The position numbers and the translations under genes are program-made. Below, piece after piece: positions 8,938 to 17,691 of a stretch of 64,000 nt of DNA (the first letter of the stretch is position 1; each line of letters opens with the position of its first letter). This DNA comes from Exiguobacterium antarcticum DSM 14480. Its GTDB lineage: Bacteria; Bacillota; Bacilli; Exiguobacteriales; Exiguobacteriaceae. The stretch is taken from contig NZ_JMKS01000003.1 of the NCBI RefSeq assembly GCF_000685865.1, forward strand, positions 1,054,001 to 1,118,000, in the 5' to 3' direction. The notes beneath the pieces were generated by a model. The model made no database searches. It worked only from the letters and a program-made list of their open reading frames with translations, and was not told the DNA's origin.

Positions 8938-10149
8938 TTACGCCAAATAACCGTTTTTCCGGTCATGGAACTCTTGTTTGACCGTCCCGAGCAACTGTCC
9001 GTCCGTCAACAGACGTAACGCCGTCCGAGCCAGGATTTTTGCGCCGGTGATCAAGGCTTCGTCGCCTTGTTCCGACCGAGCCGCTTCCCGGAAACTTTCC
9101 GTGTGGGCGACCAAATCGTCCGCTCCGATCTTGATGTACGGATGGATGGTCGGCAGGACCTGGCTGATATTGCCGGCGTCGGTCGAACCGAGACCCGGGC
9201 GTTCATCCGTCTTGACGTCTTCCCCAAGCGCCACTGCTTCCTCCCGGAAAATCTCGTCAAACGTCCGGTTGAACAGCAGATTGTCGACCTCATTTTGGAA
9301 CGCGATGATCTCAAGCGTCGCCCCGGTCGCAAGCGCTGCCCCTTCGGCAACGGCCTTAACCTTCTTCGTCACGGCATTCAGCCGGTCGCGCGTCGTCGCC
9401 CGGATGAAGAAGCGTGCTTTGGCGTATTCCGGAATGATGTTCGGCGCATCACCGCCATCCGTGATGATGCCGTGAATCCGGACGTCGCTCGGCAATTGCT
9501 GACGCAAGGCATTGATGCCGTTAAACAGTTGGATGACGGCGTCGAGTGCATTGATGCCCTCTTCCGGTGACGCTGCCGCGTGAGCCGGCTTGCCGGTAAA
9601 GGCAAAGTCCAGTGGATCAACAGCAAGCGAGGAACCGGTGATCCGCGTTTGTCCGGACGGATGAATCATCAGTGCCGCATCAATCCCCGTCAGGAGATCA
9701 TGTTTGACGAAGCTGCCTTTCGCACTGCCGTTTGGTCCACCTTCCTCTGCCGGTGTTCCGAGCACGACGACACTGCCCCCGACTTCATCGATGATTTTAC
9801 TGAGCGCGATCGCCGCTGCGACACTCGTCGTGCCGATGATGTTGTGACCGCAGGCGTGACCAATCCCCGGCAAAGCATCGTATTCAGCGAGGAAGGCAAC
9901 CGTCGCCCCCGGTTTATCCGAAGTCTTCCGGGCCAGGAACGCCGTGTCATGTCCCGCGACCCCGAGCTCAACCGCGAACCCTTCTGCCGTCAGGCGTTCC
10001 GCATGATGGCGCGAGGCAAAATATTCCTCGTTCCCAATCTCGGGTGTCGCATGAATCCGGTGACTCGTCTCGAGATACGACTCGCGTTTTTGTTCAATAT
10101 CCTGCTCAATCGTTTGAATCAAGTTTTCCCGTCTTGTCTGAACCGTCAT
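8938..10149 (-). CDS. M20 family amidohydrolase
   Basis: Metal-dependent hydrolase of N-acyl amino acids or small peptides. The 403-residue protein carries the family motifs AEYDALPGIGHACGHN (metal ligands Asp and His), GTPAEEGGPNGSAKGSF with the catalytic Glu, the dimerisation domain GKPAHAAASPEEG, and GSTDAGNISQVLP. The start at 10149 is chosen over a GTG 9 bases earlier because the latter overlaps the AAAGGAGC site. It follows metQ by 27 bases and has no own terminator before it, so it belongs to the SAM-riboswitch-controlled methionine uptake operon. Release of methionine from an acylated or peptide form is a plausible but unproven role. Confidence 0.85.
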   Translation of the reverse strand: MTVQTRRENLIQTIEQDIEQKRESYLETSHRIHATPEIGNEEYFASRHHAERLTAEGFAVELGVAGHDTAFLARKTSDKPGATVAFLAEYDALPGIGHACGHNIIGTTSVAAAIALSKIIDEVGGSVVVLGTPAEEGGPNGSAKGSFVKHDLLTGIDAALMIHPSGQTRITGSSLAVDPLDFAFTGKPAHAAASPEEGINALDAVIQLFNGINALRQQLPSDVRIHGIITDGGDAPNIIPEYAKARFFIRATTRDRLNAVTKKVKAVAEGAALATGATLEIIAFQNEVDNLLFNRTFDEIFREEAVALGEDVKTDERPGLGSTDAGNISQVLPTIHPYIKIGADDLVAHTESFREAARSEQGDEALITGAKILARTALRLLTDGQLLGTVKQEFHDRKNGYLA

Positions 10150-10176
10150 TTGGGTCACGCTCCTTTGGATGTTTAA

Positions 10177-10998
10177 TTATTCGCCAATGTCACTGAGTGG
10201 GACGAACGTCGGAATCGTGCTTCCTTTGTACTCTTTTTTGATGAAGGCCGCGACATCATCCTGTTGGTAAAGTGAAGCAATTTTCTTCAACGTCTTTTTG
10301 TCTTTGTCTTCCGTTCGTGTCGCGATGATGTTGATATAGGGTTTCGCTGTTGCATTTTCATGGAGAATCGAGTCTTTGATCGGATTAAAGCCGGCATCCA
10401 CGGCGATCCCGTTATTGATGATTGATGCCGATACATCCGGCAGAACACGTGGCGTCTGCCCGGCGACGACTGGGACAATCTTCAGCTTTTTCGGATTCTC
10501 GACGATTTTGTCGACGGCTCCGTTTCCGTCAAAGTCGTCCGGTAGCTTGATCAAGCCGGCTTCCTGCAGCAACAGGAGTGCCCGTCCCATGTTCGTCGCC
10601 TCGTTCGGGACGGCAATCTTTCCACCGACCGGGATATCTTTGACGTCCTTGACTTTATCCGAATAGATCCCCATCGGTGCGATGACGGTCGTCGCAATCG
10701 GCGATAGCTTTAAGTTATGTTCTTTTTTAAAGGCATTGAAGTACGAAATCGTCTGGAACGAATTGGCATCGATTTCGCCTTCTGCGAGTGCCAGGTTCGG
10801 TTGCACATAATCGGAGAATTTGACGAGTTCAATCGTGATGCCCTCTTTTTTCGCTTTTTTCGCGACGTATTCCCAAACTTGCGTATCCGAGCTGCTGACG
10901 CCGAGCTTGACCGTATTTTGATCCTCTTCCCCGGACGCCGCACACCCTGCAAATAATACCATCGTTAATGCTGCACCAATCGCTAATCCTTTTTTCAT
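10177..10998 (-). CDS. metQ: Methionine-binding lipoprotein of ABC importer
   Basis: Substrate-binding protein of the NlpA/MetQ family. It has a lipoprotein signal peptide ending FAGC (Cys19), then the family pattern: TVKLGVSSSDTQVWEYVAKKA, LVKFSDYVQPNLALAEGEID, NSFQTISYFNAF, and a conserved PNEATNMGRALLLLQ segment. Length of 273 residues is usual. It captures D- or L-methionine outside the cell and delivers it to MetI/MetN encoded just upstream. Confidence 0.93.
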   Translation of the reverse strand: MKKGLAIGAALTMVLFAGCAASGEEDQNTVKLGVSSSDTQVWEYVAKKAKKEGITIELVKFSDYVQPNLALAEGEIDANSFQTISYFNAFKKEHNLKLSPIATTVIAPMGIYSDKVKDVKDIPVGGKIAVPNEATNMGRALLLLQEAGLIKLPDDFDGNGAVDKIVENPKKLKIVPVVAGQTPRVLPDVSASIINNGIAVDAGFNPIKDSILHENATAKPYINIIATRTEDKDKKTLKKIASLYQQDDVAAFIKKEYKGSTIPTFVPLSDIGE

Positions 10999-11030
10999 CG
11001 TTCATCTCTCCCTTATCTTCTCTATGTTTT

Positions 11031-11681
11031 TTAGTGTCTGCGAATTTTTCGTGCCAACAGGTTGCCCATCGTCTGTAAACCTTGGACGAGGATGACGAGT
11101 ATCCCGACCGTGATGAGCATGACGGTCGTATCAAACCGTTGGTAGCCGTAGGTGATCGCCAAGTCCCCGAGGCCTCCGCCGCCGATCGCACCGGCCATCG
11201 CCGACGCTCCGATCAAGCCGATCGTCGCAATCGTCAAGTTCAGGACCAATGAACTGAGTGCTTCCGGCAATAAGAAACGGAAAATCGTCTGCAACGGTGT
11301 CGCTCCCATTGCCTTTGCTGCCTCGAGGACCCCCGTGTCGACTTCAAGCAACGAACTTTCGATCAATCGGGCGATGTACGGCGCCGCATAAAAGACGAGT
11401 GGAACGATTGCCGCCTGTGTCCCGATCGATGAACCGACAATCAGACGGGTCAACGGGATGATCGCGACGAGTAAGATGATGAACGGCACCGACCGGAAGA
11501 TATTGACGATACTGCTCAAGACGTTGAAGAACGGGACTTGTTCGAGCAACGCCCCTTTTCGTGTGACGACGAGCAAAATCCCAAGCGGTAAACCAATCAA
11601 GGTCGAAAAGAGTAATGACAGACCGACCATCGTCAAGGTCTGCAGGAAGGCGGTCCAAATATCCGTGTAGTTAACCAGCAT
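11031..11681 (-). CDS. metI: Methionine ABC transporter permease
   Basis: A 216-residue inner-membrane permease with five predicted hydrophobic segments and the EAA loop EAAKAMGATPLQTIFRFLLP, which contacts the ATPase. The start at 11681 follows GAGGAGGTG and lies inside the end of metN (11-base overlap); an upstream in-frame start would lie deep in metN. The C-terminal region with IGGGGLGDLAITYGYQRF is characteristic of MetI. In some Bacillales the same gene is called metP. Confidence 0.93.
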   Translation of the reverse strand: MLVNYTDIWTAFLQTLTMVGLSLLFSTLIGLPLGILLVVTRKGALLEQVPFFNVLSSIVNIFRSVPFIILLVAIIPLTRLIVGSSIGTQAAIVPLVFYAAPYIARLIESSLLEVDTGVLEAAKAMGATPLQTIFRFLLPEALSSLVLNLTIATIGLIGASAMAGAIGGGGLGDLAITYGYQRFDTTVMLITVGILVILVQGLQTMGNLLARKIRRH

Positions 11682-12702
11682 CTGCGAGCACCTCCTCGAC
11701 CGTGACTTGGGCTTCGTCGATGTATTGCAAGGCCCGGCTGATTTCTGCCGTTTCACCAATCAGTTCGACGAGCAGACTGCCAAACGGGATGTTTTGCAGT
11801 TCCGTGATACTCCCGTGCAGGATGTTAAGATCGATGTCAAACCGTTTTGCGACTTGTGACAACAGCGGTTGCCCGGTATGTGCTCCGAGAAAGTTGATCT
11901 TATAAATATGATGGTTGGCTTCACGTCGTTCGATCAACTGTTGAACGGACGCCGGAATTTCATCCTGCATGACGGACCGGACGAAGTTTTTCGCCGTCGC
12001 CGTCTGCGGGTTCGAGAAGACATCGAACACGGTACCCGACTCAATCAGCTTGCCGGCTTCGATGACGGCGACCCGGTCACAAATCTCCCGGATGACGCCC
12101 ATCTCGTGTGTAATCAGTAAAATCGTGATGCCGTATTCCTCGTTGATCTGTTTCAGTAAACGCAGGATATGTTGTGTCGTCTGCGGATCAAGCGCCGATG
12201 TCGCTTCGTCACATAACAGAACCGACGGCTGGGTCGCGAGTGCCCGGGCGATTCCGACCCGTTGTTTCTGTCCACCCGACAACTGATCCGGATAATGATC
12301 GGCTTTATCGGCCAGGTCGACGAACGCGAGGAGTTCATGGACACGCCGATGGATTTCAGCCTTTTTGACACCTGTCAGGACAAGTGGTTTCGCGACGTTC
12401 GCAAAGACGGTATTCGAATCCAGCAAGTTGAAATGTTGAAAAATCATCCCGATCTGTTGCTTGGCTTCGCGGAGTTGTTTTGCCGAGAGGCTCGTCAATT
12501 CTTGCCCATCGACTGTCACGCTGCCGGATGTTGGACGTTCGAGAAGGTTGACACAGCGTAACAACGAACTTTTTCCGGCCCCACTAAATCCGATGACCCC
12601 GAAGATTTCACCTTTTTTAATTTCAAGATCGACACCGTCTAGTGCAGCGATTGACTGATCTTGTGTCTGATAGATTTTTTTTACATTTTTGAATGTAATC
12701 AC
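11671..12702 (-). CDS. metN: Methionine ABC transporter ATP-binding protein
   Basis: ABC ATPase with Walker A GFSGAGKSSL, Q-loop region GMIFQHFNLL, signature LSGGQKQRVGIARAL, Walker B VLLCDEATSALDP and the H-loop ITHE. The C-terminal 90 residues form the NIL ligand-sensing domain typical of MetN, used for feedback inhibition by methionine. The second of two adjacent GTG codons (12702) is chosen because AAGGGGGG lies 7 bases upstream; the long open frame further upstream runs through the riboswitch and is not coding. Confidence 0.93.
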   Translation of the reverse strand: MITFKNVKKIYQTQDQSIAALDGVDLEIKKGEIFGVIGFSGAGKSSLLRCVNLLERPTSGSVTVDGQELTSLSAKQLREAKQQIGMIFQHFNLLDSNTVFANVAKPLVLTGVKKAEIHRRVHELLAFVDLADKADHYPDQLSGGQKQRVGIARALATQPSVLLCDEATSALDPQTTQHILRLLKQINEEYGITILLITHEMGVIREICDRVAVIEAGKLIESGTVFDVFSNPQTATAKNFVRSVMQDEIPASVQQLIERREANHHIYKINFLGAHTGQPLLSQVAKRFDIDLNILHGSITELQNIPFGSLLVELIGETAEISRALQYIDEAQVTVEEVLADAG

Positions 12703-12720
12703 CACGTTTCCCCCCTTAAA

Positions 12721-12759
12721 AATACAAAAAGGCCTCTTCTTAAGAAACAAGAAGAGACC
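12721..12759 (-). terminator. S-box terminator before metN
   Basis: On the reverse strand GGTCTCTTCTTGTTTCTTAA pairs with the following AGAAGAGGCC, then TTTTTGTATTTTT. It lies between the SAM aptamer and the metN ribosome binding site. Confidence 0.85.
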
Positions 12760-12789
12760 TGGATCCGCACAAAGGCAGAATCCACTCGA

Positions 12790-12893
12790 CTCATCTCTCA
12801 GACAACTGTCTGATGGAATTGGCACAGTGCTCATAATGAGTCTGTTGCCGAGGTTTCGTAGGGCCAGTCCCTCCACCTCTCTGGATAAGTGTT
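12790..12893 (-). promoter_or_regulatory. SAM-I riboswitch (S-box) of the metNIQ operon
   Basis: The reverse strand matches the SAM-I core closely: ACTTATCCAGAGAGGTGGAG, GGACTGGCCC, GAAACCTCGGCAACA, GTGCCAATTCC, and closing AGAGATGAGT, which re-pairs with the 5' ACTTATC to form P1. SAM binding is expected to promote the adjacent terminator and lower methionine uptake when SAM is abundant. Confidence 0.95.
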
Positions 12894-12954
12894 GCAGTAT
12901 GAAATTCATATGTGTGTTGTTTCGAATCAAGCTTATGTCGTAAAACTAATTTTT

Positions 12955-12983
12955 ACATTACAGGTATATCTTTTAAAGGTCAA
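12955..12983 (-). promoter_or_regulatory. Promoter of the metNIQ operon
   Basis: Reverse-strand TTGACC (12983-12978), 17-base spacer, TAATGT (12960-12955). The predicted start near 12948 lies about 55 bases before the aptamer. Confidence 0.5.
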
Positions 12984-13078
12984 CCATATTTTCAAAAATA
13001 AACCATATGACCCATATCGATTGAGATCCTGGGTTGTGCGTCATCATAGAAGCGTTCCGGATAGCGGTCAAAGACGAA

Positions 13079-13108
13079 TTGACAACTCTTTCGCGTCAGT
13101 GCTATTAT
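13079..13108 (+). promoter_or_regulatory. Promoter of the alpha/beta hydrolase leader
   Basis: TTGACA (13079-13084), 18-base spacer, TATTAT (13103-13108). It is divergent from the met promoter and places transcription start about 25 bases before the SAM-I-like leader. Confidence 0.6.
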
Positions 13109-13138
13109 CTTCACAATGATTAATCCGACAATTCCTAT

Positions 13139-13245
13139 ACGATATATCAAGAGTGGACGAGAGAACTGGCTCTAGGACTCCACGGCAACCTGCAATTCGC
13201 AAGGTGCTCCGACCAGCAAAGCAACCGCTTTGGATGATACATACG
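13139..13245 (+). promoter_or_regulatory. Diverged SAM-I-like riboswitch candidate
   Basis: The RNA keeps the SAM-I layout with changed details: ATCAAGAGTGGA, a kink-turn with tandem G-A pairs between GUGGA and UCCAC, loop ACTGG pairing with CCAG (pseudoknot), GGCAACC, AGGTGC, and a P4 hairpin CAAAGC/GCTTTG. The AAUU of the canonical GUGCCAAUUCC is CCGA here, and P1 is short. The segment GCTTTGGA (13227-13234) can instead pair perfectly with TCCAAAGC (13262-13269) in the loop of the next terminator. That gives a competing antiterminator, so ligand binding would favour termination. Ligand identity is unproven: SAM or a related molecule. Confidence 0.7.
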
Positions 13246-13247
13246 AG

Positions 13248-13290
13248 AAACTCGTTTGCCGTCCAAAGCCAAACGAGTTTTTTTATTTTT
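13248..13290 (+). terminator. Terminator between the leader and the hydrolase gene
   Basis: AAACTCGTTTG (13248-13258) pairs with CAAACGAGTTT-type sequence ending at 13280, followed by a T-rich run. It is placed before the ribosome binding site, so it should control the gene rather than end it. Confidence 0.85.
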
Positions 13291-13308
13291 GAAATGGAGG
13301 ACACCTTG

Positions 13309-14067
13309 ATGAGTATGCTTTATCCTGTTTTACCAGGGGCTGATGCCTTTTTATTAGAACGTGGATCCGTCGGGATTCTGTTGTGTCATGGTTTTAACGC
13401 AACACCACAAAGTGTTCGTGCTGTAGGCGAACGCTTCGCAGAACATGGTTTCACCGTCCATGCACCTCGCTTAGCGGGTCACGGAACCGACCTCCGTGAC
13501 TTTGCCGCTTCGACTGCTGAAGACTGGAAACAAAGTGTCCGCGAAGGATTTGACCTGTTAGCCAAACAGTGTCCATCCATCTTCATCGTCGGTCAATCGA
13601 TGGGGGCGACGCTCGCCTTAGCACTCGCCACCGAAGGATTGCCGGTCGATGGCATCATCACGATCAACGCAGCCCTGTCCGTCCCAGCGTACGAAGCGTT
13701 ATCGTTCGATGATTGTCCGGACCAACTGCCTGAAAGCGCCCCCGATATCAAACGTCCGGCTTTTGAAATCATTTATGATTTCGTCCCGACCACGTGTGCA
13801 GCAGAACTGTTACGCTTGATCCGGGACACGGTTCCCGACTTACCTACACTTCAAATTCCCACCCTTATTTTATATTCTGTGGAAGATCACGTCGTCCCAT
13901 CCAGTTGCTCCGATTACCTGCACCGGACAATCAGCTCTGTCGACAAACGTACGTATTGTCTGCTCAATTCGTATCATGTCGCGACGCTCGATTACGATCA
14001 AGAGGCAATTGTGGAGGAGACGATCCGATTCGTCGAACAGTTCAGCCGGTTGACCGAGACGGGTTGA
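13309..14067 (+). CDS. Alpha/beta hydrolase (carboxylesterase family)
   Basis: A 252-residue cytoplasmic hydrolase resembling Est30-type carboxylesterases. Seen motifs: LLCHGFNATP (oxyanion region), nucleophile elbow GQSMG, acid in YSVEDHVVP, and catalytic His in NSYHVATLD. The start at 13309 has GGAGG 8 bases upstream. It is a single-gene unit under a SAM-I-like leader, which is unusual for this family and suggests a substrate linked to sulfur or methyl metabolism. That link is inference only; a general esterase remains possible. Confidence 0.85.
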   Translation: MSMLYPVLPGADAFLLERGSVGILLCHGFNATPQSVRAVGERFAEHGFTVHAPRLAGHGTDLRDFAASTAEDWKQSVREGFDLLAKQCPSIFIVGQSMGATLALALATEGLPVDGIITINAALSVPAYEALSFDDCPDQLPESAPDIKRPAFEIIYDFVPTTCAAELLRLIRDTVPDLPTLQIPTLILYSVEDHVVPSSCSDYLHRTISSVDKRTYCLLNSYHVATLDYDQEAIVEETIRFVEQFSRLTETG

Positions 14068-14080
14068 ACGTTCAGCTAAC

Positions 14081-14116
14081 AAAAAAACAAAGCTAACAGT
14101 CCTGTCAGCTTTGTTG
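14081..14116. terminator. Terminator between hydrolase and tdk
   Basis: AACAAAGCT(A/G)ACAG inverted repeat with a seven-residue A run on the left, giving a proper T run for tdk on the reverse strand. It is weaker in the forward direction. Confidence 0.75.
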
Positions 14117-14138
14117 CGCTATCCTTTTTAAGAAAGGA

Positions 14139-14759
14139 TTAGTTTTGTTGTTGTTTTTTCCACTCTTGTAACGGTTGGGGTTTACCCGGCACTTGATGAC
14201 AATGACGGCAACGTGGTTCATAAGACTCAGAAGCACCGACTAAGATGATCGGATCATGATAGTTTGCCGGTTGACCGTCAATCAGGCGTTGGGTCCGCGA
14301 AGCCGGATCACCACACGATAAACAAATCGCCTGCAATTTCGTCACGAACTCGGCGCGGGCGAGCAACTCTGGCATCTTCCCGAACGGTTCCGCCCGGAAA
14401 TCCTGATCGAGCCCCGCACAAATGACGCGTTTGCCGTCTTGCGCAAGCGCCTCGATGACGGAGACGATCTCATCGTCAAAAAACTGAACCTCATCAATTG
14501 CAACAACTTGCGTCTCTTCTGCTACCGCCACGTACACGTCACGGCTCGTCGCCATCGGAATCGCGATGACAGAATTGCCACCATGCGACACGACATGTTC
14601 TTCGTGGTAGCGGTCATCAATCGCCGGTTTAAAGACCTGGACCGGTAACTTGCCGTACTGTGCCCGTCGGACACGACGGATCAACTCTTCTGATTTTCCG
14701 GAAAACATACTCCCGCAAATCACTTCGATCCAACCATATTGATTGATCACATGCATCAT
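14139..14759 (-). CDS. tdk: Thymidine kinase
   Basis: Phosphorylates thymidine to dTMP for salvage. Motifs: P-loop [18 protein letters not shown] Walker B region, and two zinc-binding cysteine pairs (CLSC and CRHC). The ATG at 14759 is preferred; an in-frame GTG 9 bases upstream is too close to the AGAGGA site. It sits upstream of rpmE2 and rho as in other Bacillales. Confidence 0.93.
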   Translation of the reverse strand: MMHVINQYGWIEVICGSMFSGKSEELIRRVRRAQYGKLPVQVFKPAIDDRYHEEHVVSHGGNSVIAIPMATSRDVYVAVAEETQVVAIDEVQFFDDEIVSVIEALAQDGKRVICAGLDQDFRAEPFGKMPELLARAEFVTKLQAICLSCGDPASRTQRLIDGQPANYHDPIILVGASESYEPRCRHCHQVPGKPQPLQEWKKQQQN

Positions 14760-14936
14760 CGAAAACACCGTCCTCTAAATTAGTCACTTTAACGAGTATA
14801 GCCCGAATCTAAATTGAGAAAAAGAGTTGACTTCTCAAAATCAAAAACCTATTTCCGATTTCCCTCATTCTTCATCTTGTCATTTCAACTGGTATCTCTT
14901 TCCTGTACAATAAAAGAGAAGTTTCTTTGAAGGAAG

Positions 14937-15587
14937 GTGACTCCGATTCATCACATGCTACATGAAGTCCTCCATCAATATGGAGCGTTCGGACTCGCCG
15001 TTCTACTCGCTGGTGGTATCGTTGGTTTACCTGTTCCTGATGAGACGTTACTCGTCATGTCTGGTTTTTGGATGCATCGCGGTGATTTACCTCTGATCGG
15101 AACGATTCTCGCAGCCTATGCCGGGAGTTGTATCGGTATGACGATCAGCTATTTGTTAGGTCTGAAACTTGGTATGCCGTTGCTGCACCGGGTTGCCCCT
15201 AAATTACGAATTTCCGAAAAACATATCTTTCAAGCAGAGGCCGGATTTTTACGTTATGGAAAATCCGTTTTGATCATCGGCTATTACATACCCGGATTAC
15301 GTCAGCTGTCTGCTTTTTTCGCCGGTGTCTCGAAGATGCCGTTTCAAGTTTTCGCGACCTATGCCTACACAGGCGCCTTGATCTGGATCAGTCTCTTTTT
15401 AGGAGCTGGTTATTTTCTGGGTCGTCACTTTTCTTTCGGTTTGCTGGTTGCACATTTTGCGAACAACCCGGATATGTTGCCGTACCTCGTTGGGGCTGCT
15501 GGAGCAATCGGTCTGTCCTTTGTGCTTAAAACCTATCTCGCTTACCGTGCTCAATTCAGCCTATACAAAAACAGCCTGCTCCAGTGA
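14937..15587 (+). CDS. DedA family membrane protein
   Basis: A 216-residue polytopic protein with the DedA/SNARE-associated signatures: PVPDETLLVMSGF near the N-terminus, GSCIGMTISYLLGLKLG and the basic-glycine segment FLRYGKSVLIIGYYIPGLRQL. DedA proteins act as envelope lipid or undecaprenyl-phosphate transporters, with roles in proton-motive-force and antimicrobial tolerance. The start is uncertain: GTG at 14937 overlaps the AAGGAAGG site, while ATG at 14955 is 17 bases downstream of it. The gene stands alone and ends in a terminator. Confidence 0.85.
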   Translation: MTPIHHMLHEVLHQYGAFGLAVLLAGGIVGLPVPDETLLVMSGFWMHRGDLPLIGTILAAYAGSCIGMTISYLLGLKLGMPLLHRVAPKLRISEKHIFQAEAGFLRYGKSVLIIGYYIPGLRQLSAFFAGVSKMPFQVFATYAYTGALIWISLFLGAGYFLGRHFSFGLLVAHFANNPDMLPYLVGAAGAIGLSFVLKTYLAYRAQFSLYKNSLLQ

Positions 15588-15606
15588 TGGAGACAGGCTG
15601 TTTTTG
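15568..15606. terminator. Terminator overlapping the end of the DedA gene
   Basis: AAAAACAGCCTG...CAGGCTGTTTTT stem with TCCA/TGGA inside and A/T runs on both sides. The 5' arm lies inside the DedA coding end. It serves both DedA and the opposing rpmE2. Confidence 0.85.
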
Positions 15607-15622
15607 TATACAGAAGTCGCAA

Positions 15623-15868
15623 TTACTTGCGGCCGTATTTTTTGTTGAAGCGATCGACACGACCGTCTGCAGCGTTGAACTTTTGACGACCAGTGTAGAA
15701 TGGGTGCGAGTCCGAAGACACATCCACGCGGATGAGTGGGTACTCGTTTCCATCTTCCCAAGTGATTGTCTCGTTCGAAGAACGTGTAGAACCAGTCAAG
15801 AATTTGTACTCAGTAGTTGAATCCATAAACACAACTTTGTTGTATTTTGGGTGAATTCCTTGTTTCAT
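15623..15868 (-). CDS. rpmE2: Ribosomal protein bL31, type B
   Basis: An 81-residue ribosomal protein beginning [14 protein letters not shown] and ending with the YTGRQKF...[11 protein letters not shown] signature. It lacks the CxxC zinc cysteines of the zinc-dependent type, so it is the C-minus form. It lies just downstream of rho, and a zinc-containing paralogue may exist elsewhere. AAGGAGAG precedes the ATG. Confidence 0.95.
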   Translation of the reverse strand: MKQGIHPKYNKVVFMDSTTEYKFLTGSTRSSNETITWEDGNEYPLIRVDVSSDSHPFYTGRQKFNAADGRVDRFNKKYGRK

Positions 15869-15965
15869 GGTTGTTTTCTCTCCTTCCGCCCTGGTTCATT
15901 TGCTGAGCCAGAGTAAGTTACCTTCCTATACTAAACGATTTTTTGACGACCCGCAATACCTATTT

Positions 15966-17330
15966 TCATGTCGTTGTGTCTGTTTTCGTCACACGCGGTT
16001 TGACAGGTGCGCGTCGGACCGGTTTCTTCTTTTCTTTGTTCAGTTCCACAAAAAATTCTTCATTGTTTTTTGTGTCACGAATCTTCCGTAAGAAGCTGTC
16101 AACAAACTCGTTTGATTCGTTCATCGTCCGACGAATCGTCCACAAGGCATCGAGTTGATCTTGCGGTAACAACAACTCTTCTTTCCGTGTTCCGGATTTC
16201 CGAATATCGATGGCCGGGAAAATCCGACGCTCGGATAGTTTCCGGTCTAGATGAAGTTCCATGTTACCGGTCCCTTTAAACTCTTCATAGATGACATCAT
16301 CCATGCGTGAGCCCGTCTCGACGAGCGCGGTCGCAAGAATCGTCAAACTGCCACCATGCTCAATGTTACGCGCGGCACCGAAAAAGCGTTTTGGTTTATG
16401 GAAAGCAGCAGGATCGATCCCACCTGATAACGTCCGACCGCTTTGCGGGACGGTTAAGTTATAGGCGCGCGTCAAACGTGTGATGGAGTCCATTAAGATG
16501 ACGACGTCCTTTTTATGTTCCACAAGACGCATCGCTCGTTCAAGTACGAGCTCTGAAATCCGAACGTGATTATCCGGTGTTTCGTCAAACGTCGAACTGA
16601 CGACGTCTGCTCCCGGTACGGACCGTTCGATGTCCGTCACTTCTTCCGGTCTTTCATCAATTAAAAGAACAATCAGCTCGACGTCCGGATGATTGACTTG
16701 AATCGAATTGGCGATTTCCTTCAATAGAGATGTCTTACCTGCCTTAGGCGGCGCGACAATCAATCCCCGTTGTCCGAATCCAACCGGCGCAATCATATCC
16801 ATGACACGAACGGACAGATGACGTGGTTCAGTTTCGAGTCGCATCAGACGATCCGGATAGATCGGTGTCAATGCCGGGAAAAATAACCGATTTCGTGCCG
16901 TATCCGGTGCTTCTCCATTAACGGCTTCCACACTTAAAAGACCTTGGAACCGCTCATTTTCTTTTGGCGGACGAACTTTTCCGGTCACGACGTCTCCATT
17001 ACGGAGGTTAAAACGGCGAATTTGTGAGGCGGCAATGTAGATGTCTTCAGAGGATTGCGAATAGTTGATAGGACGAAGGAAGCCGAAGCCACCATCATTT
17101 TGCATCTGTGGGTTACCGGGGATGACTTCTAATACCCCTTCGAGGAAATAAAGACCTGTCGATTCCGCTTGCGCTTTCAGAATCTTGAACATCAATTCAC
17201 GTTTACGGGCTTCTCGGTACTGTGGCACATTTTTTGCTTTTGCGATTTCATATAAGTCTTTTAATGTCAGGTTACTCAATTGAGCAAGTGTATAGGAACG
17301 TTCTGGTTTGTCGGTTTTTTCAGTTGGCAT
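15966..17330 (-). CDS. rho: Transcription termination factor Rho
   Basis: Hexameric RNA helicase. Order of elements: N-terminal helix bundle, RNA-binding OSB domain with GGFGFLRP and SSEDIYI, then ATPase with Walker [23 protein letters not shown], Walker [15 protein letters not shown] and the Q/R-loop region [20 protein letters not shown]. Two ATG codons lie 6 bases apart; the second (17330) is better spaced from AGGTGA. Length of 454 residues is usual, with a short basic tail. Confidence 0.95.
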   Translation of the reverse strand: MPTEKTDKPERSYTLAQLSNLTLKDLYEIAKAKNVPQYREARKRELMFKILKAQAESTGLYFLEGVLEVIPGNPQMQNDGGFGFLRPINYSQSSEDIYIAASQIRRFNLRNGDVVTGKVRPPKENERFQGLLSVEAVNGEAPDTARNRLFFPALTPIYPDRLMRLETEPRHLSVRVMDMIAPVGFGQRGLIVAPPKAGKTSLLKEIANSIQVNHPDVELIVLLIDERPEEVTDIERSVPGADVVSSTFDETPDNHVRISELVLERAMRLVEHKKDVVILMDSITRLTRAYNLTVPQSGRTLSGGIDPAAFHKPKRFFGAARNIEHGGSLTILATALVETGSRMDDVIYEEFKGTGNMELHLDRKLSERRIFPAIDIRKSGTRKEELLLPQDQLDALWTIRRTMNESNEFVDSFLRKIRDTKNNEEFFVELNKEKKKPVRRAPVKPRVTKTDTTT

Positions 17331-17691
17331 ATGCATTCACCTATTCTTCATATAAATTCAGTTGCAAAGATCTCGCTGTTTATTTTACAAGTGTAGCTTA
17401 ATAATTTCTTCGTGCATTAAAGGTATCACATTTGCACCTCTTTCGTCGTGATTTAAAGAATGGGAATTTCTTCTTTGTAATATTCGAGCATATTATTGCA
17501 GTTATGTTACAAAAACGTCATGTTTTGTAGCGGAACTGAAAAAACGTTTTCATGTCTCCGCATGCTAAGATAATCGTGCAGAGAAAAACTTACACAGTTG
17601 TAAGGCAAACTGCTTAAACAAACACTTAATGAGATTGATCATATAACCCGGTTTTCAAAACTACTTTAAAATGACATGGAGGATTTCACAT

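Noticed and set aside
9580-10176. 198-codon open frame antisense to the M20 hydrolase
   Set aside because: Shadow frame without a translation signal; the M20 motifs on the other strand are complete.
14937-14960. ATT start codon for the DedA gene
   Set aside because: AAGGTGA is well spaced to an ATT at 14946, but ATT starts are very rare; GTG at 14937 was kept with a note.
17338-17691. Possible c-di-AMP (ydaO-type) riboswitch before the NlpC/P60 gene
   Set aside because: The gene class is a known target, but none of the conserved aptamer blocks could be found in the 354-base gap.
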